Source of the DNA: Oreohelix idahoensis
Lineage: Eukaryota; Mollusca; Gastropoda; Stylommatophora; Oreohelicidae
Length of the DNA: 64,000 bases
Assembly (NCBI GenBank): GCA_024509875.1
Contig: JAMPIV010019851.1
Coordinates: 744,001 to 808,000, forward strand
Reading direction: 5' to 3'
Positions 42,966-55,689 of this stretch are shown one piece after another. The position numbers and the translations under genes were made by a program. Each line of letters starts with the position of its first letter. Position 1 is the first letter of the stretch. The notes under the pieces were generated by a model. That model was not told where the DNA came from, searched no databases, and saw only the letters and a list, made by a program, of their open reading frames with translations.

Positions 42966-44214
42966 ATCGGACGCTCAAGACAACGTAGGGTATTTTTAAA
43001 CCAAAGGTAGAGACACTGTAACCTTTCCGAGGTCACCAACCAACCAACAATCTGTTGGCGTTTTCAACCTTAGACCGGTTAATTATAGAGTGGTGTGACC
43101 CGTTACTTTTACACCCTGCAGTTGGGACAGCTTAAAAGGAATCACAATTTGGGAAACAATTTATGTACATTTACCAAGGACTTGCAGAACAGATTTCAGC
43201 TCCCTTGTGTGACAGAAGGTCTTGAGATCTAGAAACTGTAGTCAAGTTGAGAAATAGTCATAAAACTGATAAACATTCTGATTGGTTATGAGCCAGGAAA
43301 TAAACGAGATATCCAGAAGATCACCATTCAGAAGATGAGAGGACAGTAAGAGTTCTACAAAACAGTGCACAACAATTTTGACATGGTATGTTCCTGATCT
43401 CGGCAGACAACTCTGTCTTGATGATCAGATCATTGCCACAGCTGGATACTTAGTACCGAAGCTACAAGGGAAGTCATTACAGCTACAGAACGTCCTCAGT
43501 ACGTGTCCAGTTCTGGATTCACAAAACTCCAGTCAGGATGACATCTTTGAGCAGATGCCATAGTATCAAGCGTTTGACCCAGCAGTGATGCCATGGTAAT
43601 GATCGTTTAGACCCAGTCTGGTTGAAAAATAACCAATAAATTGCAGGTCAGCTTTGCATAATCTCTCCTGCGTAGTTGTGGATATTTTTTGAGAGGGTGT
43701 TACTGTATTGTCCGAAAAACCTGCAGTGACCAGAGATCTTCTGTGTTACAGGAAACCACAGAAGCTGTGTTGGTTGTAAAAGAGAAGCTTAAATTATGCA
43801 TATATTCAAAGAGAGAGAACTGGCCGAAGCCAACCTGTGGGCTGCTAAATGGAAGAATATTTTGTTATATTAACATATATACGATTTAAAAAAAATAATA
43901 TCCCATAATACATGATTAAATGAAATGATTATTCACAGCATAACTTTTTTTGTTATTAGAATTCTTTAGGATTGACTTTTTATTTGCACAAAGTTGCACA
44001 CTTATTATTTTCCGCAAGAGTAAGCTTTGGCTGCAGAAAATAGTAGCTACCCCGAGAGTACGTTTTCTCTTAGCCTAGGTAACCAGATCTGAAACTCTTG
44101 TCATAATGTTGTGAAACTCTGAGGTCTTATGTCGGTGTATTTGTATGGGCTTGCTGGCGAGCGGTGCTTGTTATTGGAACGTGATGATAATGTGGGTGTC
44201 TATAATAGGAAGGA
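42966..44214. other. Unassigned interval
   Basis: No coding or repeat feature that I can support. Confidence 0.5.
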
Positions 44215-47050
44215 GTTGTAAGAACACATTATTATTGTGAGAGTTTGTTGTAATAACACATTATTATTGTGAGCATTTGTTGTAGGATCACATTATTGTG
44301 AGAGTTTGTTGCAAGAACACATTATTATTGTGAGAGTTTGTTGTAAGAACACATTATTATTGTGAGAGTTTGTTGTAAGATCACATTATTGTGAGAGTTT
44401 GTTGTAAGATCACATTATTGTGAGAGTTTGTTGTAAGAACACATTATTATTGTGAGAGTTTGTTGTAAGTTTGCATTTGTTTGTAAGATCACATTATTAT
44501 TTTTTGTTGTGATTAGTGAGCATTTGTTGTAAGATCACATTATTGTGAGACACACATTTTATTGTGAGAGTTTGTTGTAAGATCACATTATTGTGAGCAT
44601 TTGTTGTAAGATCACATTATTGTGAGAGTTTGTTGTAGGATCACATTATTGTGAGAGTTTGTTGTAGGATCACATTATTGTGAGCATTTGTTGTAGGATC
44701 ACATTATTGTGAGAGTTTGTTGTAGGATCACATTATTGTGAGAGTTTGTTGTAGGATCACATTATTGTGAGAGTTTGTTGTAATAACACATTATTATTGT
44801 GAGCATTTGTTGTAGGATCACATTATTGTGAGAGTTTGTTGCAAGAACACATTATTATTGTGAGAGTTTGTTGTAAGATCACATTATTGTGAGCATTTGT
44901 TGTAAGATCACATTATTGTGAGAGTTTGTTGTAGGATCACATTATTGTGAGAGTTTGTTGTAGGATCACATTATTGTGAGAGTTTGTTGTAGGATCACAT
45001 TATTGTGAGAGTTTGTTGTAAGAACACATTATTATTGTGAGAGTTTGTTGTAAGAACGCATTATTGTGAGCATTTGTTGTAGGATCACATTATTGTGAGA
45101 GTTTGTTGCAAGAACACATTATTATTGTGAGAGTTTGTTGTAAGATCACATTATTGTGAGCATTTGTTGTAGGATCACATTATTGTGAGAGTTTGTTGTA
45201 GGATCACATTATTGTGAGCATTTGTTGTAGGATCACATTATTGTGAGAGTTTGTTGTAGGATCACATTATTGTGAGAGTTTGTTGTAGGATCACATTATT
45301 GTGAGAGTTTGTTGTAAGAACACATTATTATTGTGAGAGTTTGTTGTAAGAACGCATTATTGTGAGCATTTGTTGTAGGATCACATTATTGTGAGAGTTT
45401 GTTGCAAGAACACATTATTATTGTGAGAGTTTGTTGTAAGATCACATTATTGTGAGCATTTGTTGTAGGATCACATTATTGTGAGCATTTGTTGTAGGAT
45501 CACATTATTGTGAGAGTTTGTTGTAAGATCACATTATTGTGAGAGTTTGTTGTAAGATCACATTATTGTGAGAGTTTGTTGTAGGATCACATTATTGTGA
45601 GAGTTTGTTGCAAGAACACATTATTATTGTGAGAGTTTGTTGTAAGATCACATTATTGTGAGCATTTGTTGTAGGATCACATTATTGTGAGCATTTGTTG
45701 TAGGATCACATTATTGTGAGAGTTTGTTGTAAGAACACATTATTATTGTGAGAGTTTGTTGTAAGATCACATTATTGTGAGCATTTGTTGTAGGATCACA
45801 TTATTGTGAGAGTTTGTTGTAAGATCACATTATTGTGAGCATTTGTTGTAGGATCACATTATTGTGAGAGTTTGTTGTAAGAACACATTATTATTGTGAG
45901 AGTTTGTTGTAAGAACGCATTATTGTGAGCATTTGTTGTAGGATCACATTATTGTGAGAGTTTGTTGCAAGAACACATTATTATTGTGAGAGTTTGTTGT
46001 AAGATCACATTATTGTGAGCATTTGTTGTAGGATCACATTATTGTGAGCATTTGTTGTAGGATCACATTATTGTGAGAGTTTGTTGTAAGAACACATTAT
46101 TATTGTGAGAGTTTGTTGTAAGAACACATTATTGTAAGCATTTGTTGTAGTATCACATTATTGTGAGAGTTTGTTGTAAGAACACATTATTATCGTGAGA
46201 GCATGTTGTAAGATCACATTATTATTGTGAGAGTTTGTTGTAAGACCACATTATTATTGTGATAGTTTGTTGTAAGATCACATTATTATTGTGATAGTTT
46301 GTTGTAAGATCACATTATTATTGTGATAGTTTGTTGTAAGGTCACATTATTATTGTGATATAGTTTGTTGTAATACCATATTATTATTGTGATAGTTTGT
46401 GGTAAGATCACATTATTATTGTGAGAGTTTGTTGTAAGATCACATTATTATTGTGATAGTTTGTTGTAAGATCACATTATTATTGTGATAGTTTGTTGTA
46501 AGATCACATTATTATTGTGATAGTTTGTTGTAAGATCACATTATTATTGTGATAGTTTTTTGTAAGACCACATTATTATTAAGAGAGTTTGTTGTAAGAT
46601 CACATTATTATTGTGATAGTTTGTTGTAAGATCACATTATTATTGTGATAGTTTGTTGTAAGATCACATTATTATTGTGATAGTTTGTTGTAAGATTATA
46701 TTATTATTGTGATAGTTTGTTGAAGATCACATATTGTGAGAGTTTGTTGTACGATTATATTATTATTGTGATAGTTTGTTGAAGATCACATATTGTGAGA
46801 GTTTGTTGTAAGATCACATTATTATTGTGATAGTTTGTTGAAGATCACATTATTATTGTGATAGTTTGTTGTAAGACCACATTATTATTGTGATAGTTTG
46901 TTGTAAGACCACATTATTATTGTGATAGTTTGTTGTAAGACCACATTATTATTGTGAGAGTTTGTTGTAAAATCACATTATTATTGTGATAGTTTGTTGT
47001 CAGAACACATTATTATTGTGAGAGTTTGTTGTAAGATCACATTATTATAG
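44215..47050. repeat. 29-32-bp minisatellite, about 93 copies, with higher-order pattern
   Basis: Units combine GATCACATTATTGTGAGAG or AACACATTATTATTGTGAG with (AG/C A)TTTGTTGTA. Variants alternate in a repeated order between about 44230 and 46110. The marker GTTGCAAGAACACATTATT recurs near 44308, 44838, 45107, 45402, 45607 and 45965, so blocks of many units were amplified together. From about 46240 units change to GTGATAGTTTGTTGTAAG with ATTATTATT. Every unit contains stops, and no frame is open. Confidence 0.96.
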
Positions 47051-48569
47051 TAACAAATTGCTACTGTTTCACGTTAATGTTTGTTTACTGGTTATAGGGA
47101 CATATTAGTAGTAACTTGACATGATAATCAAGCTCCTTTATGTCAAAGTAACATTATACAGTGTTTAACAGTATTGTTACAAAAATACCAGTGTATAAAA
47201 TTTCAGTCACGAAACTATTGATTTATCAACAGCTTATGAATGTTAACTGTACGCTTCTCTTGATTTTTTACTGTAAACATCTGCCGTCTCTCTACACATG
47301 CCGTATTGTTCTTGTGGGTCTTGGAGGAGATTAAGGAATAGTAGAATCTCTGCTCCCTCGGGCGTGTTGTACGATACGAGTAATTTGAGGTGTGTATGTG
47401 TTTGCACGCTGGAGTATCGCAAAGCAAGGGAGTTGAATACAGTGGGTGAATGTGTAATAATGGAGAGACTTATCTATAATTATCAATGTTGCTTCTTTGT
47501 TTCCTTTTTTAATGCTATTTCGGACTCTGCCAGTCTCTGTTATTTTGTCTGTCAGTCTCTATGTCCGTTCGTCGATGCTTCTGTTCTGTATGTAAAACTA
47601 TAGCTACACCTATAAAGTTGTCTGCTATTTTGGTTGTCTGTCTTGTTTTATGTAGTCTGCACAAGAAAGTAATCACTATAACCAGTACAGGAAAGTAATC
47701 ACGCCAACTGTCTTGGAAGGAGTAACCAATATTACCAAATTATCAGTTCTTCCATGGCATCATAAAGGACTGTCCGACACATAATCGATCAGTCATACAT
47801 ACAGTCGTCTGAGCCACGCCAACAATAGGTCAAGCTTAGATCATACAAATCTGGCGTATTCTGAAATGATCGGTTCACCATCGACTTCTTGGTCCACCAA
47901 AATGTTATTGTTCAGTCTGAGACCCTGTTTGTGTAGACTCAAAGACGCTGTATCCAGTGTCTATGTTTCATCATCTTCGTCGTCGTCATCATCAGCAGCA
48001 ACATCATCATCATTATCGTCTTCATCATTATCACGTGCCGTGCTGATCGTCAAACGCTTCCATGTTTCCTGCAGCTATTGGCCTAAATACGTTGGTGTAA
48101 ATTTTATTGTGTATATTTTTGTGAGCCGGAGGTGAAACTGTTGACGAGATCTCCAGACGATGTTCCTTCATAGAAACGATGATATGGACCTAAAGTATTG
48201 ATATCTGGCTATATGTTGGAATGCAATTTCTCTTTTGCACCACACTTGTTTGCCTAGGACAGAACAATAAACAATTGGCACGTTGTCTGCGTTTAACTTT
48301 GAAATAAACTCCTGAATGTTTACAGAATCTTGAACCAAATGAAATATTTTCAGTCTAGTGTTATACATTTTCTTTGAGGCTTTTGTAGTTTATCAAGTCT
48401 ATGTTTTATGTAACATTTGGAGACTTTTACATGTTTAATACGATCTTGGAAAGTTCTTATAAATATACCCATGGAACAAGATCATAACAAATGTAGTGAA
48501 CTTTTGTTTACACCTTTCACAGGTCGTGCAGTTTTGCTCTTTCTTACAGTGTCCTCGTTCTTAAAATGG
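47051..48569. other. Unassigned interval with trinucleotide-rich patch
   Basis: 47970-48040 is rich in TCA/TCG/CAT triplets (CATCATCTTCGTCGTCGTCA). Its Ser-rich translation is not evidence of a gene. At 48538-48575 (TTCTTACAGTGTCCTCGTTC) there is what looks like a degenerate, perhaps ancestral, unit of the array that follows. Confidence 0.5.
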
Positions 48570-51111
48570 GCTTCAGCTTTCACGCAGTGTGCTTCAACTT
48601 CCCACTTTCTCACAGTGTGTTTTAACTTCCCACTTTCTCACAGTGTGTTTTAACTTCCCACTTTCTCACAGTGTGTTTTAACTTCCCACTTTCTCACAGT
48701 GTGTTTTAACTTCCCACTTTCTCACAGTGTGTTTTAACTTCCCACTTTCTCACAGTGTGTTTTAACTTCCCACTTTCTCACAGTGTGTTTTAACTTCCCA
48801 CTTTCTCACAGTGTGTTGACTTCCCACTTTCTAACAGTGTGTTTTAACTTCCCACTTTCTCACAGTGTGTTTTAACTTCCCACTTTCTCACAGTGTGTTT
48901 TAACTTCCCACTTTCTCACAGTGTGCTTCAACTTCCCACTTTCTCACAGTGTGCTTCAACTTCCCACTTTCACACAGTGTGCTTCAACTTCCCACTTTCT
49001 CACAGTGTGCTTCAACTTCCCACTTTCACACAGTGTGCTTCAACTTCCCACTTTCTCGCAGTGTGCTTCAACTTCCCACTTTCTCACAGTGTGCTTCAAC
49101 TTCCCACTTTCTCACAGTGTGCTTCAACTTCCCACTTTCTCACAGTGTGTTTTAACTTCCCACTTTCTCACAGTGTGTTTTAACTTCCCACTTTCTCACA
49201 GTGTGTTTTAACTTCTCACTTTCTCACAGTGTGTTGACTTCCCACTTTCTAACAGTGTGTTTTAACTTCCCACTTTCTCACAGTGTGTTTTAACTTCCCA
49301 CTTTCTCACAGTGTGTTTGAACTTCCCACTTTCTCACAGTGTGCTTCAACTTCCCACTTTCTCACAGTGTGCTTCAACTTCCCACTTTCACACAGTGTGC
49401 TTCAACTTCCCACTTTCTCACAGTGTGCTTCAACTTCCCACTTTCACACAGTGTGCTTCAACTTCCCACTTTCTCGCAGTATGCTTCAACTTCCCACTTT
49501 CTCACAGTGTGCTTCAACTTCCCACTTTCTCACAGTGTGCTTCAACTTCCCACTTTCTCACAGTGTGTTTTAACTTCCCACTTTCTCACAGTGTGCTTCA
49601 ACTTCCCACTTTCACACAGTGTGCTTCAACTTCCCACTTTCTCACAGTGTGTTTCAACTTCCCACTTTCACACAGCGTGCTTCAACTTCCCACTTTCTCG
49701 CAATGTGCTTCAACTTCGCACTTTCTCACAGTGTGCTTCAACTTTCCACTTTCTCACAGTGTGCTTCAACTTCCCACTTTCTCACAGTGTGCTTCAACTT
49801 TCCACTTTCACACAGTGTGCTTCAACTTCCCACTTTCTCACAGTGTGCTTCAATTTTCCACTTTCTCACAGTGTGCTTCAACTTCCCACTTTCTCACAGT
49901 GTGCTTCAACTTCCCACTTTCTCACAGTGTGCTTCAACTTCCCACTTTCTCACAGTGTGCTTCAACTTCACACTTTCACACAGTGTGCTTCAACTTCCCA
50001 CTTTCACACAGTGTGCTTCAACTTCCCACTTTCACACAGTGTGCTTCAACTTCCCACTTTCACACAGTGTGCTTCAACTTCCCACTTTCTCACAGTGTGC
50101 TTCAACTTCCCACTTTCTCACAGTGTGCTTCAACTTCCCACTTTCTCGCAGTGTGCTTCAACTTCCCACTTTCTCGCAGTGTGCTTCAACTTCCCACTTT
50201 CACACAGTGTGCTTCAACTTCCCACTTTCACACAGTGTGCTTCAACTTCCCACTTTCACACAGTGTGCTTCAACTTCCCACTTTCTCGCAGTGTGCTTCA
50301 ACTTCCCACTTTCACGCAGTGTGCTTCAACTTCCCACTTTCACGCAGTGTGCTTCAACATCCCACTTTCACACAGTGTGCTTCAACTTCCCACTTTCACG
50401 CAGTGTGCTTCAACATCCCACTTTCATGCAGTGTGCTTCAACTTCCCACTTTCACGCAGAGTGCTTCAACTTCCCACATTCACGCAGTGTGCTTCAACTT
50501 CCCACTTTCACGCAGTGTGCTTCAACTTTGCACATTCACGCAGTGTGCTTCAACTTCCCACTTTCACACAGTGTGCTTCAACTTCCCACTATCACGCAGT
50601 GTGCTTCAACTTCCCACTTTCACGCAGTGTGCTTCAACTTCCCACTTTCACACAGTGTGCTTCAACTTCCCACTTTCACGCAGTGTGCTTCAACTTCCCA
50701 CTTTCACGCAGTGTGCTTCAACTTCCCACTTTCACGCAGTGTGCTTCAACTTCCCACTTTTACGCAGTGTGCTTCAACTTCCCACTTTCACGCAGTGTGC
50801 TTCAACTTCCCACTTTCACGCAGTGTGCTTCAACTTCCCACTTTCACACAGTGTGCTTCAACTTCCCACTTTCACGCAGTGTGCTTCAACTTCCCACTTT
50901 CACACAGTGTGCTTCAACTTCCCACTTTCACGCAGTGTCCTTCAACTTCTAACTTTCTCACAGTGTGCTTCAACTTCCCACTTTCTCACAGTGTGCTTCA
51001 ACTTCCCACTTTCTTGCAGTGTGCTTCAACTTCCCACTTTCTCACAGTGTGCTTCAACTTCCCACTTTCTCGCAGTGTGCTTCAACTTCCCACTTTCACA
51101 CAGTGTGCTTT
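48570..51111. repeat. 28-bp minisatellite, about 90 copies
   Basis: The unit contains GTGTGCTTCAACTTCCCAC followed by TTTCTCACA. TTTTAAC variants dominate 48610-48910 and recur at 49140-49320. CACACA and then CACGCA variants dominate after about 49960. A shortened marker unit GTGTTGACTTCCC occurs at 48813 and 49231, so a block of about 418 bp was duplicated. The unit has no stop in any forward frame and 28 is not a multiple of three. All three frames therefore encode the same 28-residue cycle, giving overlapping conceptual proteins of up to 617 residues. These are an arithmetic by-product. Confidence 0.97.
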
Positions 51112-51222
51112 ATAACGTTTCTCATTCTCACAATGAGAAAATAGATATTCGGTATATCATCTGATCCCTTTTTCAGACTATAAGAATAAAGAAGCTAGCT
51201 GTTGCAGATTATTTAGAGATAT

Positions 51223-51528
51223 TCTTCTTCTTCCTCGTTCGTCCTGAAAAGGACGTTCGTTGCGTTGTGTCTGTTTACACCGGAGCTGCGATATTTGCGC
51301 CTTTCGGCCGACACATCTGACTTCAGCATGGCATTATTTGGGACCGGGTTTGCCTTCCCTCTTCGATCCCTACTCTCTCAGCCAGACTGCAGTGATGCAG
51401 CCTGTTTCCAGGACGACCACGTGGAGGTGAAGTAGGGTCTTGGTTAGCTCTGGGTCGCTGACCCTGACGCAAGCAGTCAAGCTATGAGTCGATGACTGCA
51501 TTCTCTATTGCTGCATCTTTGGGTCCTA
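51223..51528 (-). mobile_element. SINE-C, second full copy with 12-bp TSD
   Basis: ATTTAGAGATAT occurs exactly at 51211-51222 and 51529-51540. Read on the minus strand the element starts AGGACCCAAAGATGCAGCAA and ends in GAA repeats, matching 26090-26399 along its whole length with moderate divergence. The two TSDs are unrelated, confirming independent retrotransposition. Confidence 0.87.
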
Positions 51529-51540
51529 ATTTAGAGATAT

Positions 51541-51916
51541 AGGAAGGAAGATGTTCCTGAAGCACATATACCATTAGACGTTAGTGTTCAGTGTTGAGTG
51601 AAAGAGTTAACATAAGAGCACAGGTCGGTGTTGTGATTCTCTACCTTTCAGACTACCAACTCTTGTATTTTTCTGGCGACGAATAAACTCTTTCTTACTC
51701 AATCTTTCTAAAAAAGTAGAAGTAATAGTAGCCAACAAGTAATAAAAAGGAGAGTATATTTTCTGAACAGAATATACAATCTACTAAGTCGAACTCAGAA
51801 TGATTCTGATTTACAGAATGTGCACAATTATTTTAATTACAGAATAAATCAAAACAATGTTCTCATGTAATTGGGGAAAATTACCAGAAGATGAAAACTT
51901 ACGACATTACTTATTG
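51541..51916. other. Unassigned interval between SINE-C and LTR-like element
   Basis: Nothing recognised. Confidence 0.5.
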
Positions 51917-51921
51917 AAGAG

Positions 51922-53973
51922 TGTCGTGAAACATTCTAAATCCACATATATAAATTAAAAGGTAAATGTAAAGCCTAACACATAAATTCAATAAAAGGAA
52001 AGAGAAATGGTAAAAGTACAGTGCTGTCACAATGGCGTACGAAAATCCCCCTTGTTTTCTACTTCGTCTGCAAATTGTAACGTTTCACGTTGATAGTAAA
52101 GCCTACTGCATCAATACACGCTTTCTACAATAAAACGTGTACTGTATTTCTAAGAAATCCTTGAGCTAGGCACACTGTGTAATGACCTAAATTAATACTT
52201 CCATTAATTCCATTTTATACACGGCGTGATGAAAAGACAGATGGACTTAGGATAGAAAGAGAGAGGGAGGGCTGAAAGCAGGAACGCATGCAACCCTAAC
52301 ACGCGTCTCGCGATATACAATTAATGCCACCCTCCCCGCGCGAAAGGCCAGAGGCACTAACTTTTTTCAAATAGACCGTGATAAAAAACACTACAACTAC
52401 GAGAGTTAAGTTTAAAAACCTGTAAAACGCTTATTGGGAAACATGACATTCTACTGTTTTATGTCTGAAATCCTGACATTAGTATGACAGAACAGTCGAA
52501 AAGGCAGGACAGGTGGCGGTTCTAAACATAAAAAAATAAAAAATACACGACTATCCTAGAAAATGCATATTTTGAACGCAGCCACTTAGCTCCATTAAAA
52601 CTTATATATTTGGGTTCCTTAGGACTTGCTGACAAAGAATATGTTAAGTGTTACGCAAATAGTCTAGGAATTAACAAATTATAGCCAAAAGAAAATAGTG
52701 AGGGTGTCAGACAACACCAAAAAAATAATCGCACAGTGGCATGTTTTGAAACCACTATTTTACGGGAAATGGGCCACCATGTAAAATCCTATTTGATTGG
52801 ATAGAAATAAATGTAAGGCTAAACACGATTAGTCGGACTATAAATACTAATTCTTTGTTGTTGGGGAAACGTGAGTAGGAGTACTTTTTTTGAAAAGCTG
52901 TGTAAACATGGCCGGATTGGTTAGACCCGCCAATATAGTCAATTAAAAGCGTCAGTTCAGTGCCACATGTTAAAATAAACTTACTAAGAAACAGTGCGTT
53001 GAGAGCCAGATCATATTTTTCTAAATAAAAGTCTGGGACAGAGGCAGATCGGAATTTGTGCCATTATTCATCGCCAGTCAATGTATCTGTGTATTATTTC
53101 CATGAATTGTGGGACTGTGGTCCTAGTTATTGAAGCAGCACCTGGTCTGAGTTTTGCTGAATCCAGAGGCTGACAGCATACTCCTTGGTCCCGATAGCGA
53201 CCAGTGAGGTGTCTCCAGAACACAGTGAAGCAATCGAGCAGAGGAGTCTTTTCCTGCCGCCATCACGAAAGATAAGCTTCTGTGGCCAGAGTAGCTCAAC
53301 ATTATGTGCTCCCTCAAAAATTGACATTTATTTAAACACAGATGGACAATTAATTGGTTCAAATGACAGGAACTGTGAATTTTTCCCAATACTATTTCCC
53401 CGATAATCAAACACTTGAAGTCATGATGAAAAACAACCACCAAGCTTGAACAAAACCAGTATTACCTCATATTACCACTGCACAAATTACACACATAGAA
53501 TAATAATAATAAACTATGTCAATACAAAGTTCATATATATATAAATTGTGTACATAATACTTGTAATTACATTTGATTGTGATTCCTGGTTCACTGTGTA
53601 GTTGAATCAGGATATCCATTATTGACAAGAATTAATACATATATTTTTAAACTTAAACACTTGACTCATTTAAGATAGTCTTATAGAGTGTTATATGTGT
53701 GTGAGTGTCACAGTGTTGTAGAGTGTTGTGGAATAAATTAAATTGTTTATCTGTCTGTTGTTGTTGTGACTTACACTTCATCATTTTCATAACCCTAGAC
53801 ATTTAACGTAGTCATCACAATATTCCAGAATAATTCTGACTGAGGTATAAATGTGGTAGCAAGTAAGGTTATCTGTAATACACCACACTTATTAGATACA
53901 GATACCTTCACAGCTGATCTCAGTCAGTACACTAAGTCCCCTATAAATATTTATAACATCCCATTTTACCACA
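51922..53973. mobile_element. TG...CA element with 5-bp TSD (candidate solo LTR, copy 2)
   Basis: AAGAG lies at 51917-51921 and 53974-53978. The 2052-bp element begins TGTCGTGAAAC and ends TTTTACCACA. Its last ~180 bp parallel 31921-32101 in order: ACCCTAGA, TTTAACGTAG, GGTAGCAAG, CCTTCACAGCTGA(C/T)CTCA. The rest is much more diverged and I could align only scattered phrases such as CTGAGTTTTGCT. No gag/pol or internal repeat was seen. The element was found by first locating the conserved end and then searching for the TSD, so the left boundary is less certain than the right. Confidence 0.55.
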
Positions 53974-53978
53974 AAGAG

Positions 53979-54356
53979 TTAAGAATACTGTCAGTGTCTT
54001 AGGTTAAGATAAAAGGCTATTTTCCTCACCGACGGAGAGTTAATTCTTTTGGCTATTTCTTTGAAAGTGAACTCTTGACTTTGGCCTGGTGTTTATCTGC
54101 TTGAACTTCTTTGCTTCAGTGTGTGGTACAGTCCAAGAGATTATTCTTTCGGTTAACCTGGTTGTGAAGTGATGTTGAGAAGCTGACAAGGTGTTTAATG
54201 CTTATGTGCTTTTGATGTGCTGACTACTTAGGGTTGTTAACTTGTGATCACCGCTGGAGGTTTTGATAAATAAGCGCTAGTTGTCATGTAGCATCGAGCT
54301 ACTAGACGGTTTTCTCCCAACACGTTACATCAATCAAAATCCAGAGATCAGCTTCA
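53979..54356. other. Unassigned interval
   Basis: No supported feature. Confidence 0.5.
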
Positions 54357-54358
54357 TA

Positions 54359-55286
54359 CAAGGGGCTTGACATAAGTCTTGGGCCTGACCATGAAGGAGT
54401 CACAGGAGGAAGATGAAACTTGGCACATTTAAAGTTCATCATATTTGCACTGAATGTGTGAAGTACGCGTTTGTTTCTTCAGTGGGTTTTCCCGCTACGG
54501 TGCACGGCGCAGTGTACCCTATTGACCAGATCTGCTGCTCCAAAGATTTGACAAAACAATGGAAAAGGAGGCCAGAGCTGTGATAAAATTTCTGATGTTT
54601 AAGGGAAAAACACCTACAGAAATACACAGGGAGATGGAACCAGTGTTTCGTGATTCTTGTCCTCGGTAAAAAAAACTGGTGTCAACAGTTTAAGTGCAGC
54701 TCCCCAACACCTGTCAAGCCGAGTGCGCAGAAATCGGCAGGAAAAGTGATGTTGACTGTTTTTTGGGACGCCAAAGGTGTCCTGTTGAAAGATTATCTGC
54801 CTCGTGGCAACACAGTTAATGGACAGTCCTATGCAGATCTTCTCACCAAACTAAGAAAGGTGTTGACCAGGAAACGAGGGATAACGCGCACTCAAAATCT
54901 TCCTTTGCTTCAAGACAACGCGCCCTCTCACAAAGCACGGCTTGTGCAGCTAGCAGCCAACGATTTGAATATTGAAATTCTTCCACACCCACCATATTCT
55001 CCAGATTTGGCTCCATCAGACTTTTTTCTATTCCCAAATCTTAAAACACTGCTAAAAAGAAATCATTTTGACAGCGATGAAGAAGTTATACTGGCATGTG
55101 ATGACTGGTTTAGTTTGAAAAATAGGGTGTTTTACTCCCAAGGTCTTTTCAAGATCAAGCAGAGATGGCAGAAGTGTGTCAATTCAGACGGTGGCTATAT
55201 TGAAAAGGAATAAACACTATACAAAATTTCAGCTCTCTGTGACATGTCCTTCATGGTCAGGCCTAAGACTTATGTCAAGCCCCTTG
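54359..55286 (+). mobile_element. Mariner-like element with ~40-bp TIRs, internally deleted
   Basis: Both ends read inward CAAGGGGCTTGACATAAGTC and continue TTGGGCCTGACCATGAAGGA on the left or TTAGGCCTGACCATGAAGGA on the right. They are flanked by TA dinucleotides (54357-54358 and 55287-55288), the mariner/Tc1 target. At 928 bp it is shorter than a full mariner, because the transposase has lost its middle. Confidence 0.9.
54559..55213 (+). pseudogene. Mariner-family transposase, deleted N-terminal/catalytic junction
   Basis: The N-terminal helix-turn-helix begins MEKEARAVIKFLMFKGKTPT (54559), then breaks at CPR*. Another frame continues NWCQQFK and joins directly to SPTPVKPSAQKSAGKVML. The expected region with the first catalytic Asp is absent. 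The C-terminal catalytic part is intact: VFWDAKGVLLKDYLPRGNTV, LLQDNAPSHKA (second Asp, codon 54914) and PPYSPDLAPSDFFLF (third Asp, codon 55019). This gives 34 residues between them, the D34D spacing of mariner. Some 130 residues are missing compared with a typical ~345-residue transposase. It cannot be active, though its TIRs might be recognised in trans. Confidence 0.88.
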
Positions 55287-55689
55287 TATATTGCTGGTAA
55301 AACTGGCTAGGATTATGCACTTGAGCTGTGGAAAATAATACAGGTAATTAATCTTGTGGTTTATACAGACATATTAACTACGGCCGCTCTGGACATTTCG
55401 TCTCAGAATTAATATATTTATCTGAACCTTAATTTCTGTCTTTTCCTTTTCCTTAACAGTCTATTTGTAAATAACTTTCCTGTCGAGCGGTGGTTTCACA
55501 GTAGGCAGGGTTAAGTCCGGTCAGTCATTGTTGTGCATTCACGTTGACCGTGTGCGTCCATGCGTGAGTGTACTGGAGGATTGTTGTTTCATTCACTCGT
55601 TATTTTATAACTTGTTTCCTTCACTACTCGTTCGCAACAGCGTCCTTCATCATATTTAAGTGGTGCGTCCAGATATCAGCCAGTATTTC
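55287..55689. other. Unassigned interval
   Basis: No supported feature. Confidence 0.5.

Noticed and set aside
47866..48135. Serine-rich frame from TCA/TCG triplets
   Set aside because: Trinucleotide repeat translation without any recognisable domain.
49311..51164. Open frame of 617 codons in the 28-bp array
   Set aside because: All three forward frames are open and encode the same cycle, so there is no selection for one frame.
53123..53443. Minus-strand frame that loosely resembles a structured protein (VAIGTKEYAVSLW)
   Set aside because: It lies inside the TG...CA element, has no convincing splice acceptor, and competing frames are equally open. I cannot assign a family.
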